Shown here piece by piece: positions 1 to 10,698 of a stretch of 64,000 nt of DNA; position 1 is the stretch's first letter, and each line of letters opens with the position of its first letter. Source of the DNA: an uncultured Litoreibacter sp. (GTDB lineage: Bacteria > Pseudomonadota > Alphaproteobacteria > Rhodobacterales > Rhodobacteraceae). The stretch lies in the NCBI GenBank assembly GCA_947501685.1, contig CANMWQ010000003.1:186001-250000 (forward strand). The letters are read 5' to 3'. The notes below the pieces were generated by a model. The model saw only the letters and a program-made list of their open reading frames with translations, did not search any database and was not told the DNA's origin. Both the position numbers and the translations under genes were made by a program.

Positions 1-5
1 GCGGC

Positions 6-494
6 ATGGATCGCCGCGAGTACCTCGAGACCAAATTCGGCGGTAAGGAAAACGCCATCAAGGTCTATGGCCGCATCGAAGAGGCCGCGATTGCCGCCGG
101 GCTCGAGATCAACTTCGAGGGCATCAAGACCACTCCCAACACCATCGACGCGCATCGCCTGATCCATTGGGCAGGCCTTGAGGGCCGCCAGACCGCCGTG
201 GTCTCTAAGCTGTTCAAAGCCTATTTCGTCGAAGGTCGCGATATCGGTGACCATGCCGTCCTGACCGAGATTGCCACCGATGCCGAGATGAACACCGACA
301 TGATCGCGCGCCTGCTCGCCAGCGACGCCGACCGCGACGACATCGCCCAGCGCGACGCCCATGCCCGCAAGCGCGGCGTCACCGGCGTGCCCACTTTCGT
401 GGTCGCCAACCAGCACGTCCTGCCCGGCGCGCAACCCGCCGATCTGTGGGAGCGCGTCCTATCCGAGCTGCGCATCCAACCCGATCAGGCCTGA
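6..494 (+). CDS. DsbA/FrnE-family thiol oxidoreductase, N-terminus probably outside window
   Basis: ORF continues to the window edge; GVTGVPTFVV cis-Pro segment and C-terminal half typical of FrnE-like DsbA proteins. Confidence 0.8.
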   Translation: MDRREYLETKFGGKENAIKVYGRIEEAAIAAGLEINFEGIKTTPNTIDAHRLIHWAGLEGRQTAVVSKLFKAYFVEGRDIGDHAVLTEIATDAEMNTDMIARLLASDADRDDIAQRDAHARKRGVTGVPTFVVANQHVLPGAQPADLWERVLSELRIQPDQA

Positions 495-501
495 CGCGAG
501 C

Positions 502-1692
502 TTGCCCCTCTCGCCCTCTCAACGCCTCTCCCAGCCGGAGTTCATCGGCCTCATTGCCATGCTTTTTGCCATGGTCGCCTTCTCCATCGACGCCATACTG
601 CCCGCCCTGCCAGACATCGCCGCAGAGATCAGCCCCGACGCCCCCAACCGCGCGCAGCTGATCCTGACCTCCTTTGTCTTCGGCATGGGGCTCGGCACAT
701 TGGTCACTGGACCGCTCTCGGACCGGTTCGGACGTAAGCCCGTCATCCTGTGCGGTGCTGCGCTCTATATCCTCGGCGCCGCCGTGGCGTGGCAGGCCAG
801 TACGCTGAACGAAATGCTCGCAGCCCGCGTGGTACAAGGCCTGGGCGTCGCAGGCCCGCGCGTGGTGGCGCTGGCCATCATCCGCGACATCTACGAGGGC
901 CGCCGCATGGCACAAATCATGTCCTACGCCATGATGATTTTCACGCTGGTGCCCGCCATTGCCCCCTTCATGGGGGCGATCATCATCGACGCGTTCGGCT
1001 GGCGGATGATCTTCGCGGCCTTCATCCTGTTTTGCCTGATCGCCACGACATGGCTGGCCCTGCGCCAGCCCGAAACCCTGCCGCCCGAGCGCCGCCAGCC
1101 TTTCGCGCCTCGCACGCTGGCACGCGCCACGCTGGAATGTTTCTCGCACCGCATATTCACGTTGAGCACCCTCACGCAGGCGCTCACCTTCGGCATGCTC
1201 TTTGGCACGCTCAGCTCCATTCATCCGTTGTTTGACGACACGTTCGGGCGCGGCGAGAGCTTCCCCGCATGGTTCGCCCTGATTGCCGTGATTGGCGGCA
1301 GCGCCAGCATTCTCAACGCCCGGCTGGTGATCGCGCTGGGCATGCGCCGCATGATCCTGTTCGGACTTGGCGGGCTGACCTGCCTGTCAGCCATCGTCGC
1401 CCTGACCGGGCTGATCGCCACCATTCCCTTCCCATTGTTCATGCTCTGGGCCACCGCAATTTTCTTCATGGTCGGGCTGGTCATCGGCAATCTGAACGCG
1501 CTTGCCATGGAGCCCTTGGGCCATATCGCAGGCCTCGCGGCGTCCGTGATCGGAGCCAGTTCGACGGTGCTCGGTGTGGCGCTTGCAATCCCGCTTGGTC
1601 TGGCCTTCAACGGCACACCCGTGCCGCTGGCCATCGGTTTGAGCCTGCTGTCCTTCACGGGCTTCCTCTTGATCCGGCTCGGGCTGCGCTAG
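502..1692 (+). CDS. MFS drug-resistance transporter, Bcr/CflA type (TTG start proposed)
   Basis: 12-TM pattern, GPLSDRFGRKPVIL loop motif; in-frame TTG at 502 just after the previous stop. Confidence 0.8.
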   Translation: MPLSPSQRLSQPEFIGLIAMLFAMVAFSIDAILPALPDIAAEISPDAPNRAQLILTSFVFGMGLGTLVTGPLSDRFGRKPVILCGAALYILGAAVAWQASTLNEMLAARVVQGLGVAGPRVVALAIIRDIYEGRRMAQIMSYAMMIFTLVPAIAPFMGAIIIDAFGWRMIFAAFILFCLIATTWLALRQPETLPPERRQPFAPRTLARATLECFSHRIFTLSTLTQALTFGMLFGTLSSIHPLFDDTFGRGESFPAWFALIAVIGGSASILNARLVIALGMRRMILFGLGGLTCLSAIVALTGLIATIPFPLFMLWATAIFFMVGLVIGNLNALAMEPLGHIAGLAASVIGASSTVLGVALAIPLGLAFNGTPVPLAIGLSLLSFTGFLLIRLGLR

Positions 1693-1782
1693 GCTGCACA
1701 GGCGCTGTGCGCCCTCTCAGATGGCGCCCTGCCCGCTTTGCCGCGTAAAGCTATCTGCACCGCAACCAAAGGATGATCCCCA

Positions 1783-2319
1783 ATGCTGATGCCCCGCGAA
1801 AAAACCCCCAACCTCTCTCTGCCGCTCCTTGGAGGTGGCACATTCGATCTGACAACAGACGGTGCAGATCTCGGCACTGTCCTCTGTTTCTACCGTGGCC
1901 TGCACTGCCCGCTCTGCGCCACGTACCTGAAAGAGCTCGAAAAACTCACCCCAAAATTCGCCGAAAAAGGCGTGAAAACCATCGCCATCTCGTCTGACGG
2001 TGAAGAGCGCACCCAAGCTATGGCCGACAAGATCGAGGCCAAATCCTTGCGCTTCGCCCATGGCCTGCGCTTGCAAGAGGCCCGCGATTGGGGGCTCTAT
2101 ATCTCCACCTCGCGCGGCAAAACCAGCATTGGCATCGAAGAGCCCGCGCTCTTCTCGGAACCTGGCCTGTTTCTCGTAAACAAAGACCAATCGCTCTATT
2201 ACATGTCGGTGCAAACCATGCCCTTCGTCCGCCCGCATTTCAGCGAACTCCTGGGCGCATTGGATTTTGCCATCGCCAACAGCTACCCCGCACGCGGCGA
2301 ATATCAAGGCGCAGTCTAG
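1783..2319 (+). CDS. AhpC/TSA-family peroxiredoxin-like protein
   Basis: CFYRGLHCPLCATYLKEL thioredoxin-fold CxxC region; DGEERTQAMADKI. Confidence 0.75.
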   Translation: MLMPREKTPNLSLPLLGGGTFDLTTDGADLGTVLCFYRGLHCPLCATYLKELEKLTPKFAEKGVKTIAISSDGEERTQAMADKIEAKSLRFAHGLRLQEARDWGLYISTSRGKTSIGIEEPALFSEPGLFLVNKDQSLYYMSVQTMPFVRPHFSELLGALDFAIANSYPARGEYQGAV

Positions 2320-2355
2320 CCTCAAAGAGCACGGGCAAAGCCTCTCCATTTGGTC

Positions 2356-2436
2356 ACAAATACTCTGAGGTTTTGCCCGCGTGGCTCAGGAGCAAAGCTC
2401 CTGAAAGAACGCAAAATATCAGACGCGCGCAAGCGC
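2356..2436. repeat. REP-like palindromic intergenic element, copy 1 (degenerate)
   Basis: ACAAATACTCTGAGG block, then perfect TCAGGAGC-AAA-GCTCCTGA hairpin (2386-2404), then GCGCGCAAGCGC; same three-block order as 13221-13294. Confidence 0.55.
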
Positions 2437-2443
2437 TCCGGTC

Positions 2444-5400
2444 TTAAGCGCTCTTCTTGGCCGGCTTAAACGTGCCGGCCTTCTCCGCCAGATCGCGTGC
2501 AACTGCGAATGCCCCTTTGATCTTGTCGGCTTCCTTGGTCCAGTCACGCCGCACCACGATCTTGTTGTCTTTCATCTTGGCCAGATTGCGCTCATCGGTC
2601 AGGTATTCGACCAGCCCTTCAGGCCGGGCAAATTTGTTGTCGTGAAACTCAATCGTCGCGCCCCGTTCGCCCGCATTCAGCTTGGAGATCCCTGCGCGCT
2701 TACACATCGCCTTGATCCGCACGACCAGCAACAACGTGTTCACCTCGCGCGGCAAGGTGCCGAAGCGGTCAATCAGCTCGGCGGCAAAGCCTTCCAGCTC
2801 CACCTTCGTGGTCAGCCCCGACAGGCGACGGTAGAGCCCCAAACGCACGTCCAGATCCGAGACATAGTCTTCCGGGATCAGCACCGGTACGCCCAGATTG
2901 ATCACCGGCGCCCATTGGTCATCCGCCTCCGGCACGCCCTCCATCTGGCCGGAGCGGATCTTGGCAATCGCCTCTTCCAGCATGGATTGGTACAGCTCAT
3001 ACCCAACTTCGCGCACAGAGCCCGATTGCTCCTCGCCCAGCACATTGCCCGCGCCCCGAATATCGAGGTCCTGAGAGGCAATATTGAACCCGGCCCCGAG
3101 GCTGTCCAGCGAGCCCAGCACCCGCAGCCGCTTCTCCGCCGTTGCCGTCAGCTTGGCGCGCGGCTTGGTGGTCAGATACGCATAGGCCCGCGTCTTGGAG
3201 CGCCCCACCCGGCCGCGAATTTGATAGAGCTGCGACAGGCCGAACATATCCGCGCGGTGGATCACCATCGTATTGGCCGTCGGAATATCAATGCCGCTTT
3301 CCACAATCGTGGTGGCCAGCAGCACGTCATACTTGCCGTCATAAAACGCGTTCATCCGCTGGTCCAGATCGCCCGGCGCCATCTGCCCATGCGCGACCAT
3401 ATAGCTGACTTCGGGCACCTGCGTTTTCAGGAATTCCTCGATATCGGGCAGGTCGGAGACGCGCGGCACCACGTAGAAGCTTTGCCCGCCGCGATAATGT
3501 TCGCGCAGCAGTGCCTCGCGGATGGTCACGGCGTCAAATTCGCTGACATAGGTGCGGATCGCCAGACGGTCGACAGGCGGGGTGCCGATGATGCTCAGCT
3601 CGCGCACGCCCGACAAAGACAGCTGCAATGTACGCGGGATCGGCGTGGCTGAAAGCGTCAGCACATGAATATCGCTGCGCATCTGCTTCAGCTTTTCCTT
3701 GTGCTGCACCCCGAAATGCTGCTCCTCGTCGATGATCAGCAACCCGAGGTTTTTGAACTTTACCTGCTGGCTCAAAAGCGCGTGCGTCCCGATGGCAATA
3801 TCCACCTCGCCCCGCGCAATCCCCTCGCGGGTCTGGGTCGCCTCCTTGGTGCCGACAAAGCGCGACAGCTGCCGGACGGTCAGCGGGAAGCCCCTAAAGC
3901 GGTCCTTGAAGCTTTGTGTGTGCTGGCGGCTGAGCAACGTCGTGGGGGCCACCACCGCCACCTGCAAGCCCGCCGCTGCCGCCACAAAGGCCGCGCGCAT
4001 CGCGACTTCGGTTTTGCCAAAGCCCACATCGCCGCAAACAAGCCGGTCCATCGGGCGGCCCTTGGCCAGATCATCCAGCACCGCCTCAATCGTGCTCAAC
4101 TGGTCCTCGGTTTCTTCATAAGGGAAGCGCGCGTTAAACGCCTCCCACATGTCTGCTGCGGGCTCCAGAATGGGCGCGCGGCGCAGCTCGCGTTCCGCGG
4201 CCACGCGAATAAGCCGGTCCGCCATATCCTTGATGCGCTGCTTCAGCCGCGCTTTCTTGGCCTGCCATGCGCCACCGCCCAGCTTGTCGAGCATGCCTTC
4301 GTCATGGCCGTAACGCGATAGCAGCTCGACATTCTCCACCGGCAGATACAGCCGGTCGCCGCCCGCATATTCCAGCAAGATGCATTCATGTGGCGCGCCA
4401 GCGGCTGTCACCGTCTCCATGCCCGTGAAACGCCCGATGCCGTGATCGACATGGACCACCAGATCGCCGGGGCTGAGCGTCTGCGCCTCGGTCAGGAAAT
4501 TCTCCGCCCGCTTCTTCTTGCGCGCCCCGCGAATGAGCCGGTCGCCCAGCACGTCCTGCTCCGAAATCACCGCCAAGCCCGGCGTCACAAACCCTTGCTC
4601 CAGCCCCCATATGGCCAGATGCACGCCGCCCGCTATGATCCCGCGCGCGTCGTCAATGAGCACCGTGTCGTGGATCTCCTGATCTGCCAACAAGCCCTGC
4701 AACCGCTCCCGCGCGCCGGCCGAGAAACTGGCGATGACAACCGGCTTCTCCGCCCGCAGCGTCGCAAGATGATCCCCCAAAGCCCCGAAAAGGTTCAGGT
4801 TTTCGGATTGTCGTTCCGGCGCGAAATTGCGCCCGTCACGGCCGCCTGCATCTGTCACCCCCGGACCTGTGGCCTGTGGCAGCACGGCAAATTGAACAAC
4901 CCGCCGCGCCGCAATGGCCTTCTCCCAAGCGGCGTCATCCAGATATAAAAGCGCCGGGGGCACCGGCTTATAGACCGTGTCCAGCCGCGCCTTGGACTTC
5001 ATCGCCTCCACGCGGTTGTCATACTGGTCTGCAATCGTCTCCCAACGCGCCAGCCGCGCGGGCGTCATCTGGTCGTCAAGGCTGATGGATGCCTCGGGCA
5101 GGTAGTCAAACAGATGCTCCAAGCGGTCATGAAAGAACGGCAACCAATGCTCGATGCCCGCATGTTTGCGGCCTGCGCTCACGGCCTCATACAAAGGATC
5201 ATCCGTCCCCGCCGCGCCAAATTCGATACGGTAGTTCTGCCTGAACCGCGTGATCGCGGCCTCGTCCAGTATCACTTCCGAGACCGGCGCCAGCTCTACG
5301 CGGCTCAGCTTCTCCGTCGTGCGTTGGGAGGCCGGATCAAACCGCCGCGCGCCGTCCAGCACATCGCCAAAGAGATCAAGCCGCACCGGGCCGCTCTCGC

Positions 5401-5914
5401 CCGGCGGGTAGATGTCGATGATCCCGCCCCGGATGGCATAATCGCCAGGCTCCATCACCGTCGGGCTTTGGGTGAAGCCCATGCGCACCAGAAATCCGCG
5501 CAAAGCGGCCTCGTCAATCTGGCCGCCGACGGTTGCGGTAAAACTCGATTCCGCCAACACGCTGCGCGCGGGCACGTATTGCGACACGGCTGCAAGGCTG
5601 GTCAGAAGCACAAACGGGCCCGGCACCCCCTGCGCCAAAGCCGCCAGCGTCGCCATCCGCGTCGCCGAGACGTCGGAATTGGGCGAGGTCCGGTCATAGG
5701 GCAGACAATCCCAAGCCGGGAAGCTCAGAACCGGCACGTCAGGGGCGAAAAAGCCAAGCGCCGTGGCCATGGCCTCCATCCGGCGGTCGTCGCGGGCGAC
5801 ATGGATCACGCAGCCGCTTTTGGCCAGCTCGTCCAGCACCAGCTTGGCGTCATGCCCCTCTGGGGCGCCGGATATCGTGACTTTGGAGGGGGCGCTGCTC
5901 ATGCCCGGTGACAT
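2444..5914 (-). CDS. mfd: Transcription-repair coupling factor
   Basis: 1156 aa; helicase motifs [44 protein letters not shown]. Confidence 0.97.
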   Translation of the reverse strand: MSPGMSSAPSKVTISGAPEGHDAKLVLDELAKSGCVIHVARDDRRMEAMATALGFFAPDVPVLSFPAWDCLPYDRTSPNSDVSATRMATLAALAQGVPGPFVLLTSLAAVSQYVPARSVLAESSFTATVGGQIDEAALRGFLVRMGFTQSPTVMEPGDYAIRGGIIDIYPPGESGPVRLDLFGDVLDGARRFDPASQRTTEKLSRVELAPVSEVILDEAAITRFRQNYRIEFGAAGTDDPLYEAVSAGRKHAGIEHWLPFFHDRLEHLFDYLPEASISLDDQMTPARLARWETIADQYDNRVEAMKSKARLDTVYKPVPPALLYLDDAAWEKAIAARRVVQFAVLPQATGPGVTDAGGRDGRNFAPERQSENLNLFGALGDHLATLRAEKPVVIASFSAGARERLQGLLADQEIHDTVLIDDARGIIAGGVHLAIWGLEQGFVTPGLAVISEQDVLGDRLIRGARKKKRAENFLTEAQTLSPGDLVVHVDHGIGRFTGMETVTAAGAPHECILLEYAGGDRLYLPVENVELLSRYGHDEGMLDKLGGGAWQAKKARLKQRIKDMADRLIRVAAERELRRAPILEPAADMWEAFNARFPYEETEDQLSTIEAVLDDLAKGRPMDRLVCGDVGFGKTEVAMRAAFVAAAAGLQVAVVAPTTLLSRQHTQSFKDRFRGFPLTVRQLSRFVGTKEATQTREGIARGEVDIAIGTHALLSQQVKFKNLGLLIIDEEQHFGVQHKEKLKQMRSDIHVLTLSATPIPRTLQLSLSGVRELSIIGTPPVDRLAIRTYVSEFDAVTIREALLREHYRGGQSFYVVPRVSDLPDIEEFLKTQVPEVSYMVAHGQMAPGDLDQRMNAFYDGKYDVLLATTIVESGIDIPTANTMVIHRADMFGLSQLYQIRGRVGRSKTRAYAYLTTKPRAKLTATAEKRLRVLGSLDSLGAGFNIASQDLDIRGAGNVLGEEQSGSVREVGYELYQSMLEEAIAKIRSGQMEGVPEADDQWAPVINLGVPVLIPEDYVSDLDVRLGLYRRLSGLTTKVELEGFAAELIDRFGTLPREVNTLLLVVRIKAMCKRAGISKLNAGERGATIEFHDNKFARPEGLVEYLTDERNLAKMKDNKIVVRRDWTKEADKIKGAFAVARDLAEKAGTFKPAKKSA

Positions 5915-5941
5915 ACGGCACGAGACGGCAGGGTCAAGCGC

Positions 5942-6457
5942 TCAGAGCACGCCCGCGGTGATATTGACATACATCCCCCACATCGAGCTGATCAGGATCG
6001 ACACCATGCCCAGAAGCTGGATGATCAGCCGGTGGCTTTTCAAAATCTTGCGCAGCGCCTCACCAGAGACGTTTCGCGCGCGTCTCGCATTCCATACCGA
6101 CAGGGCAAAAATCATCAGCATTGGCACCATGACCAGCGACAGGGCCTGACAGAATTCGACGCCGTAGACGAAACCGGTCATCACCAGCCCGGTGATCAGG
6201 AAGGACGCAAAGATCGTGAGCCACATGCCCGCCTCATCGGCGATATAGGTCAGCCGGTTGGCGTTGATGCGCACCAGATCTTCAAGGTCTTGCTCCGCCT
6301 GCCCGCCTTGCTTGGCAGCGCGCGACACCATGTCAAACGGCACGCCCAGCACGTAATGCGAGGCGGTTGACCAGAACACAGCCAGCATGATCCAGAACCA
6401 CAGGTTCGAGAAAGAGCGTGGGTCAATCAGCTCGAAAGCGGTAACGTAGAAATCCAA
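5942..6457 (-). CDS. Membrane protein of the type annotated as component of SufBCD complex in Rhodobacteraceae (TTG start proposed)
   Basis: LDFYVTAFELIDPRSFSNLWFWIMLAVFWSTASHYVLGVPFDMV; the longer ATG ORF would overlap hemB on the opposite strand. Confidence 0.6.
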   Translation of the reverse strand: MDFYVTAFELIDPRSFSNLWFWIMLAVFWSTASHYVLGVPFDMVSRAAKQGGQAEQDLEDLVRINANRLTYIADEAGMWLTIFASFLITGLVMTGFVYGVEFCQALSLVMVPMLMIFALSVWNARRARNVSGEALRKILKSHRLIIQLLGMVSILISSMWGMYVNITAGVL

Positions 6458-6599
6458 AGCTGAGGGGCCTCTCGGGTCGTAGTATCGTCGCAGTTGCGCC
6501 ACCCTATAGGCGGCGTCAGGCCAGCGCCAGCCTATGCGCGCTTGAGACGCAGCAAAAAACGTGGCACCCACGGATGGACCACAGCTATTGGACGAAACT

Positions 6600-7586
6600 A
6601 TGACGCGCGCGCTTCCCACACGGTTCAGACGCCTGAAAACCACCCCCGCCATCCGGGCGCTGGTGCAGGAGACCGTGCTCAGCCCCTCCGACCTGATCTG
6701 GCCGATGTTTGTCATGGAGGGCGAGAACGCCCGCACGCAGGTGCCCTCTATGCCCGGCGTGGAGCGATTGAGCGTCGATCTGATCGTCGAGGCCGCCCGC
6801 AAGGCGGAGGCCCTGAGCATCCCCGCGATTTGCCTGTTTCCCTACACAGACACCGCGCTGAAGACCCAAGGCTGCGAGGAGGCCTGGAACCCCGACAATC
6901 TGTCAAACCGCGCGACCCGCGCCATTCGCGACGCGGGCGTCAACGTGGCGATCATGACCGACGTCGCACTGGACCCTTACAATATCAACGGCCATGACGG
7001 CATCGTGCGCGACGGCGTCATCGTGAATGATGAAAGCGTCGAGGCGCTGGTGAAAATGGCCCTCGCGCAGGCGGAGGCTGGCGCGGATATTCTGGGCCCC
7101 TCCGACATGATGGACGGCCGCATTGGGGCCATTCGCACGGAGCTGGAGGCGCAGGGCTTCACCGACACTGCCATTCTCAGCTATGCCGCCAAATACGCCT
7201 CCGCCTATTACGGCCCGTTCCGCGACGCCGTAGGCGCGTCGGGAGCGCTCACGGGCGACAAGAAAACCTACCAGATGAACCCGGCCAATGCCGATGAGGC
7301 GCTGCGTCTGGTGGCCCGCGATCTCGATGAGGGGGCGGATATGGTCATGGTCAAACCTGGCCAGCCCTATCTCGACATCTGCCGCGCCGTCAAAGACGGG
7401 CTTGGCGCGCCATCCTTTGCCTATCAGGTCTCCGGCGAATTCGCGATGATCGTGGCGGCGGGCCAGCAAGGCTGGATCGATGAGGAGGCCTGTATCCTTG
7501 AAAGTCTCATGGGTTTCAAACGCGCGGGCTGCGACGGGGTGCTCACCTATTTCGCCCCTCGCGTGGCCGCGCTGCTGAACGGCTAG
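6600..7586 (+). CDS. hemB: Delta-aminolevulinic acid dehydratase (porphobilinogen synthase)
   Basis: RFRRLKTTPAIRALVQE, MVKPGQPYLDICRAVKD, YQVSGEFAMI. Confidence 0.97.
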   Translation: MTRALPTRFRRLKTTPAIRALVQETVLSPSDLIWPMFVMEGENARTQVPSMPGVERLSVDLIVEAARKAEALSIPAICLFPYTDTALKTQGCEEAWNPDNLSNRATRAIRDAGVNVAIMTDVALDPYNINGHDGIVRDGVIVNDESVEALVKMALAQAEAGADILGPSDMMDGRIGAIRTELEAQGFTDTAILSYAAKYASAYYGPFRDAVGASGALTGDKKTYQMNPANADEALRLVARDLDEGADMVMVKPGQPYLDICRAVKDGLGAPSFAYQVSGEFAMIVAAGQQGWIDEEACILESLMGFKRAGCDGVLTYFAPRVAALLNG

Positions 7587-7706
7587 ACGATCATACCATA
7601 TCTAGCTGCTAATTGACGTGACACCGCAACTCAGTTGCAGTATTATTGTGTCAACGCACCGCGACAGCCGGGCGATTTGAGCAACACGAAAACAGGCGGA
7701 ACTTTT

Positions 7707-8279
7707 ATGGACAGAGCGATCTCACGCGTTTCACGGCGCAATTTTCTGGTCAGTGGCGCGGCACTTGGCGGGCTTGCGGCCTGCGGCAATGGCGTCAACA
7801 GCCAAGGCGGTGCCAAGCTCGACGCGCGCGTCGATCAGGCCTTCAACTTCATGTATCAAAACGTACCCGGCAGCCGCGATCTGGCTGGAAAGGCCGTAGG
7901 CGTGCTGATGATGCCGGTCATCACCAAGGCCGGGCTTTTCGGCCCCGGAGGCTCCTTCGGGCGCGGCGCGTTGCGCGTGGGTGGGGCGACGATCGACTAT
8001 TACTCCGCCACCACCGCGACTTTCGGCTTCCAGCTTGGCGCGCAGCAGTTCTCCAACGCGCTGTTCTTCATGACGGAAGATGCGCTCAGCGATTTCCGCC
8101 GTTCCCCCGGCTGGACCCTCGGGGCGGATGCGGAATATGCCGTGTCCAACGAAGCGGGCAATCTCGGGGTGGACACGACCACCGCGCTGTCGCCTGTCAT
8201 CGCGCTGATCTTCGGTCAAGCCGGTCTGATCGCGGGGGCCACCATCGAAGGGGCCAAATACAACCGGATTATTCCATAA
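7707..8279 (+). CDS. SYLF-domain (Ysc84-like) lipid-binding protein, putative Tat-exported lipoprotein
   Basis: SRRNFLVSGAALGGLAAC Tat motif plus lipobox; GVLMMPVITKAGLFGPGGSFGRGALR and SPVIALIFGQAGLIAGATIEGAKY typical of SYLF. Confidence 0.8.
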   Translation: MDRAISRVSRRNFLVSGAALGGLAACGNGVNSQGGAKLDARVDQAFNFMYQNVPGSRDLAGKAVGVLMMPVITKAGLFGPGGSFGRGALRVGGATIDYYSATTATFGFQLGAQQFSNALFFMTEDALSDFRRSPGWTLGADAEYAVSNEAGNLGVDTTTALSPVIALIFGQAGLIAGATIEGAKYNRIIP

Positions 8280-8292
8280 TAACAAGTGTTTA

Positions 8293-8314
8293 GGGCGGGG
8301 CCTTCATCCCGCCC
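8293..8314. terminator. Bidirectional hairpin between convergent genes
   Basis: GGGCGGG-gccttcat-CCCGCCC; weak T run. Confidence 0.5.
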
Positions 8315-9742
8315 TTACCGGATCAACGCGCCGGGGTTCAGGATATTTTTCGGGTCCAGCGCCGTCTTGATCTGCCGCAGCATCATCTGCCGCGCCGCAC
8401 TTCCATAGCTCTCCAAATCGCCGGTTTTCAGCCGCCCGATCCCGTGCTCCGCCGAGATAGAGCCGCCATGCGCGTGGGTCACATCATTGATCGCCAGCCG
8501 CACGGCGTCGATGATCCCCGGATTGGCGGCCAGAAATTCCGCTTTGCCCATACCCTCGGGCGGGAACACGTTGTGATGGATATTCCCATCCCCCAGATGC
8601 CCGTAGCTGTTGATCTGCACGCCCGCATGAATGCCCGCAATCGCGGCCACCGTCTCGGCGATAAACCCGTCCACCTTACTGACCGCCACAGACGTATCAC
8701 TGTTGCAAAACGCCCCCGCCATGCGGTTGGCCTCAGGCGTATATTCCCGCAAATCCCACAGCGCGTCCCGCTGCGCTTCGGACTGCGCGATCACCGCGTC
8801 TTGCAGCAGCTTTTGCTCGAAACAGGCCTCTAACGCGGCCTCAATCCGTGTGCCCATCCCGGCAGGGCCGGAGGCCTCCATCAGCAGCGCCCAAGGCGGG
8901 GTCTGAGTAAACGGATTGCGCAGATCCGGGAATTTCGCTGTCACCAGATCAAGCCCCAGCCCGCTCATCAGCTCCAAAGCCGACAGGCTCTCGCCCAGAT
9001 GGCCCTTTAACGCCTTATAGAGCGCCAGCCCTTCCGCCGGAGACCCCACAGCCAGAAACGCCGTCCCCGTTTCCGCATCGCGGGGCTTCAGCGTCAGCGC
9101 CGCTGCCGTGATGATGCCCAAGGTCCCCTCGCTGCCGATCAGCAAATGCCGCAGGTCATAGCCCGTGTTGTTCTTTTGCAAAGGTGCCAGCTCGTTGAGC
9201 ACCGTCCCATCCGCCAGCACCGCCTCCACGCCCAGACACAGATCGCGCGCATTGCCGTAGCGCAGCACCTGAATCCCGCCCGCATTTGTCGCCAGATTGC
9301 CGCCAATACAACAGCTGCCCTTGGAGGCCATGCTCAGCGGAAAAATCATATCCACCTCCAGCGCCGCCGCATGGATGTTTTCCAGAATGCAGCCCGCTTC
9401 CACCACCATCACCGCGTCATCCGCGTTGATTTCGCGCACCGCATTCATCTTTTCCAGCGACACGATCACCGCACGCGCGTCGTCAATGGAGAGCTGCCCC
9501 GCGACCACGCCCGTGCCGCCGCTATAGGGGATTACGCCCACGCCTTCGCCCGCGCAAAGCGTCACAATCTCGGAGACCTGCGCCGTGCTGGACGGCATCA
9601 GCACCAAAGCGCCCTGCCCTTCAAACCGCCCGCGCGGATCCTCGAAATAGCGCGGCGCGTCCTCGGGCGTTTTCCACCCGGATGCGCCTACGCAGGTTTT
9701 CAGCCGGTCAAGCAGCGCTTGGGACGGCGTGGCGAACCCCAT
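8315..9742 (-). CDS. FAD-binding oxidoreductase, GlcD / D-lactate dehydrogenase-like
   Basis: IPYSGGTGVVAGQ FAD_binding_4 motif; C-terminal SAEHGIGRLK. Confidence 0.85.
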   Translation of the reverse strand: MGFATPSQALLDRLKTCVGASGWKTPEDAPRYFEDPRGRFEGQGALVLMPSSTAQVSEIVTLCAGEGVGVIPYSGGTGVVAGQLSIDDARAVIVSLEKMNAVREINADDAVMVVEAGCILENIHAAALEVDMIFPLSMASKGSCCIGGNLATNAGGIQVLRYGNARDLCLGVEAVLADGTVLNELAPLQKNNTGYDLRHLLIGSEGTLGIITAAALTLKPRDAETGTAFLAVGSPAEGLALYKALKGHLGESLSALELMSGLGLDLVTAKFPDLRNPFTQTPPWALLMEASGPAGMGTRIEAALEACFEQKLLQDAVIAQSEAQRDALWDLREYTPEANRMAGAFCNSDTSVAVSKVDGFIAETVAAIAGIHAGVQINSYGHLGDGNIHHNVFPPEGMGKAEFLAANPGIIDAVRLAINDVTHAHGGSISAEHGIGRLKTGDLESYGSAARQMMLRQIKTALDPKNILNPGALIR

Positions 9743-10618
9743 TTAGCGGTCCATCTTGCGCAGACGCTCAATCAGAGACGACGTATCCCAGCGCCCGCCG
9801 CCCAGTTTTTGCACGTCCTTGTAATATTGATCCACCACCGCTGTCACGGGCAGAGACGCGCCGTTTTCATCGGCCGTATCCAGACAAATCCCCAAATCCT
9901 TGCGCATCCAGTCCACCGCAAACCCGTGCTCAAATTCGCCGTCCAGCATGGTCTCATACCGGTTGGCCATCTGCCATGAGCCCGCGGCCCCTTGGCTGAT
10001 CACCTCAACCACCGCCTTGCCGTCAAGGCCCGCTTTCTCTGCAAAATGCAGCCCTTCCGACAGGCCCTGCACAAGCCCCGCAATGCAGATTTGGTTGACC
10101 ATCTTGGTCAACTGCCCCGCGCCGCTTTCGCCCAGCCGTTTGCAGGCTTTCGCATAGGCCGCCATGACAGGTTCCGCCCGCGCGTAAGCCCCCTCGTCGC
10201 CGCCGCACATGATGCCGAGCTGGCCGTTCTCCGCCCCCGCTTGGCCGCCAGAGACGGGCGCATCCACAAAGCTGATCTGGCCCGCATCCGCCGCGGCATA
10301 AAGCTCGCGCGTGACCTTGGCCGAGACCGTGGTGTGATCTACAAAAACCGAGCCCGCCTCCATCGCCCCAAGCGCCCCGTCATCACCGAGGCACACGCTG
10401 CGCAAATCATCGTCATTGCCCACGCAGGCCATCACAAATTCCGCGCCCTCAGCCGCCTCGCGCGGGGTTTTCGCCATCGTGCCGCCATGCGCGTCCACCC
10501 AAGCCTGCGCCTTGGCGGCGGTTCGGTTATAGACGCAAACCTCGTGGCCTGCTTTGACCAGATGCCCCGCCATCGGGTAGCCCATCACGCCCAACCCAAG
10601 AAAACTCACTTTTGCCAT
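9743..10618 (-). CDS. NAD(P)-dependent 3-hydroxyisobutyrate dehydrogenase-family oxidoreductase
   Basis: FLGLGVMGYPMAGHLVKAGHEVCVYNRT; DAPVSGGQAGAENGQL; GAGQLTKMVNQ. Confidence 0.87.
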   Translation of the reverse strand: MAKVSFLGLGVMGYPMAGHLVKAGHEVCVYNRTAAKAQAWVDAHGGTMAKTPREAAEGAEFVMACVGNDDDLRSVCLGDDGALGAMEAGSVFVDHTTVSAKVTRELYAAADAGQISFVDAPVSGGQAGAENGQLGIMCGGDEGAYARAEPVMAAYAKACKRLGESGAGQLTKMVNQICIAGLVQGLSEGLHFAEKAGLDGKAVVEVISQGAAGSWQMANRYETMLDGEFEHGFAVDWMRKDLGICLDTADENGASLPVTAVVDQYYKDVQKLGGGRWDTSSLIERLRKMDR

Positions 10619-10698
10619 GACGACACCCTGCTCATTGATTGAAATCCGCCCCGCAGGGATGATACATGGGCATCAAGGCGTCAAGAGCGGGAAATCCA

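Noticed and set aside
2642-3652. 336-aa plus-strand ORF inside mfd
   Set aside because: Antisense to mfd helicase motifs; composition artefact.
6458-6820. N-terminal extension of the SufBCD-component-like protein
   Set aside because: Would overlap hemB on the opposite strand by more than 200 bp; a TTG start at 6457 fits the conserved protein better.
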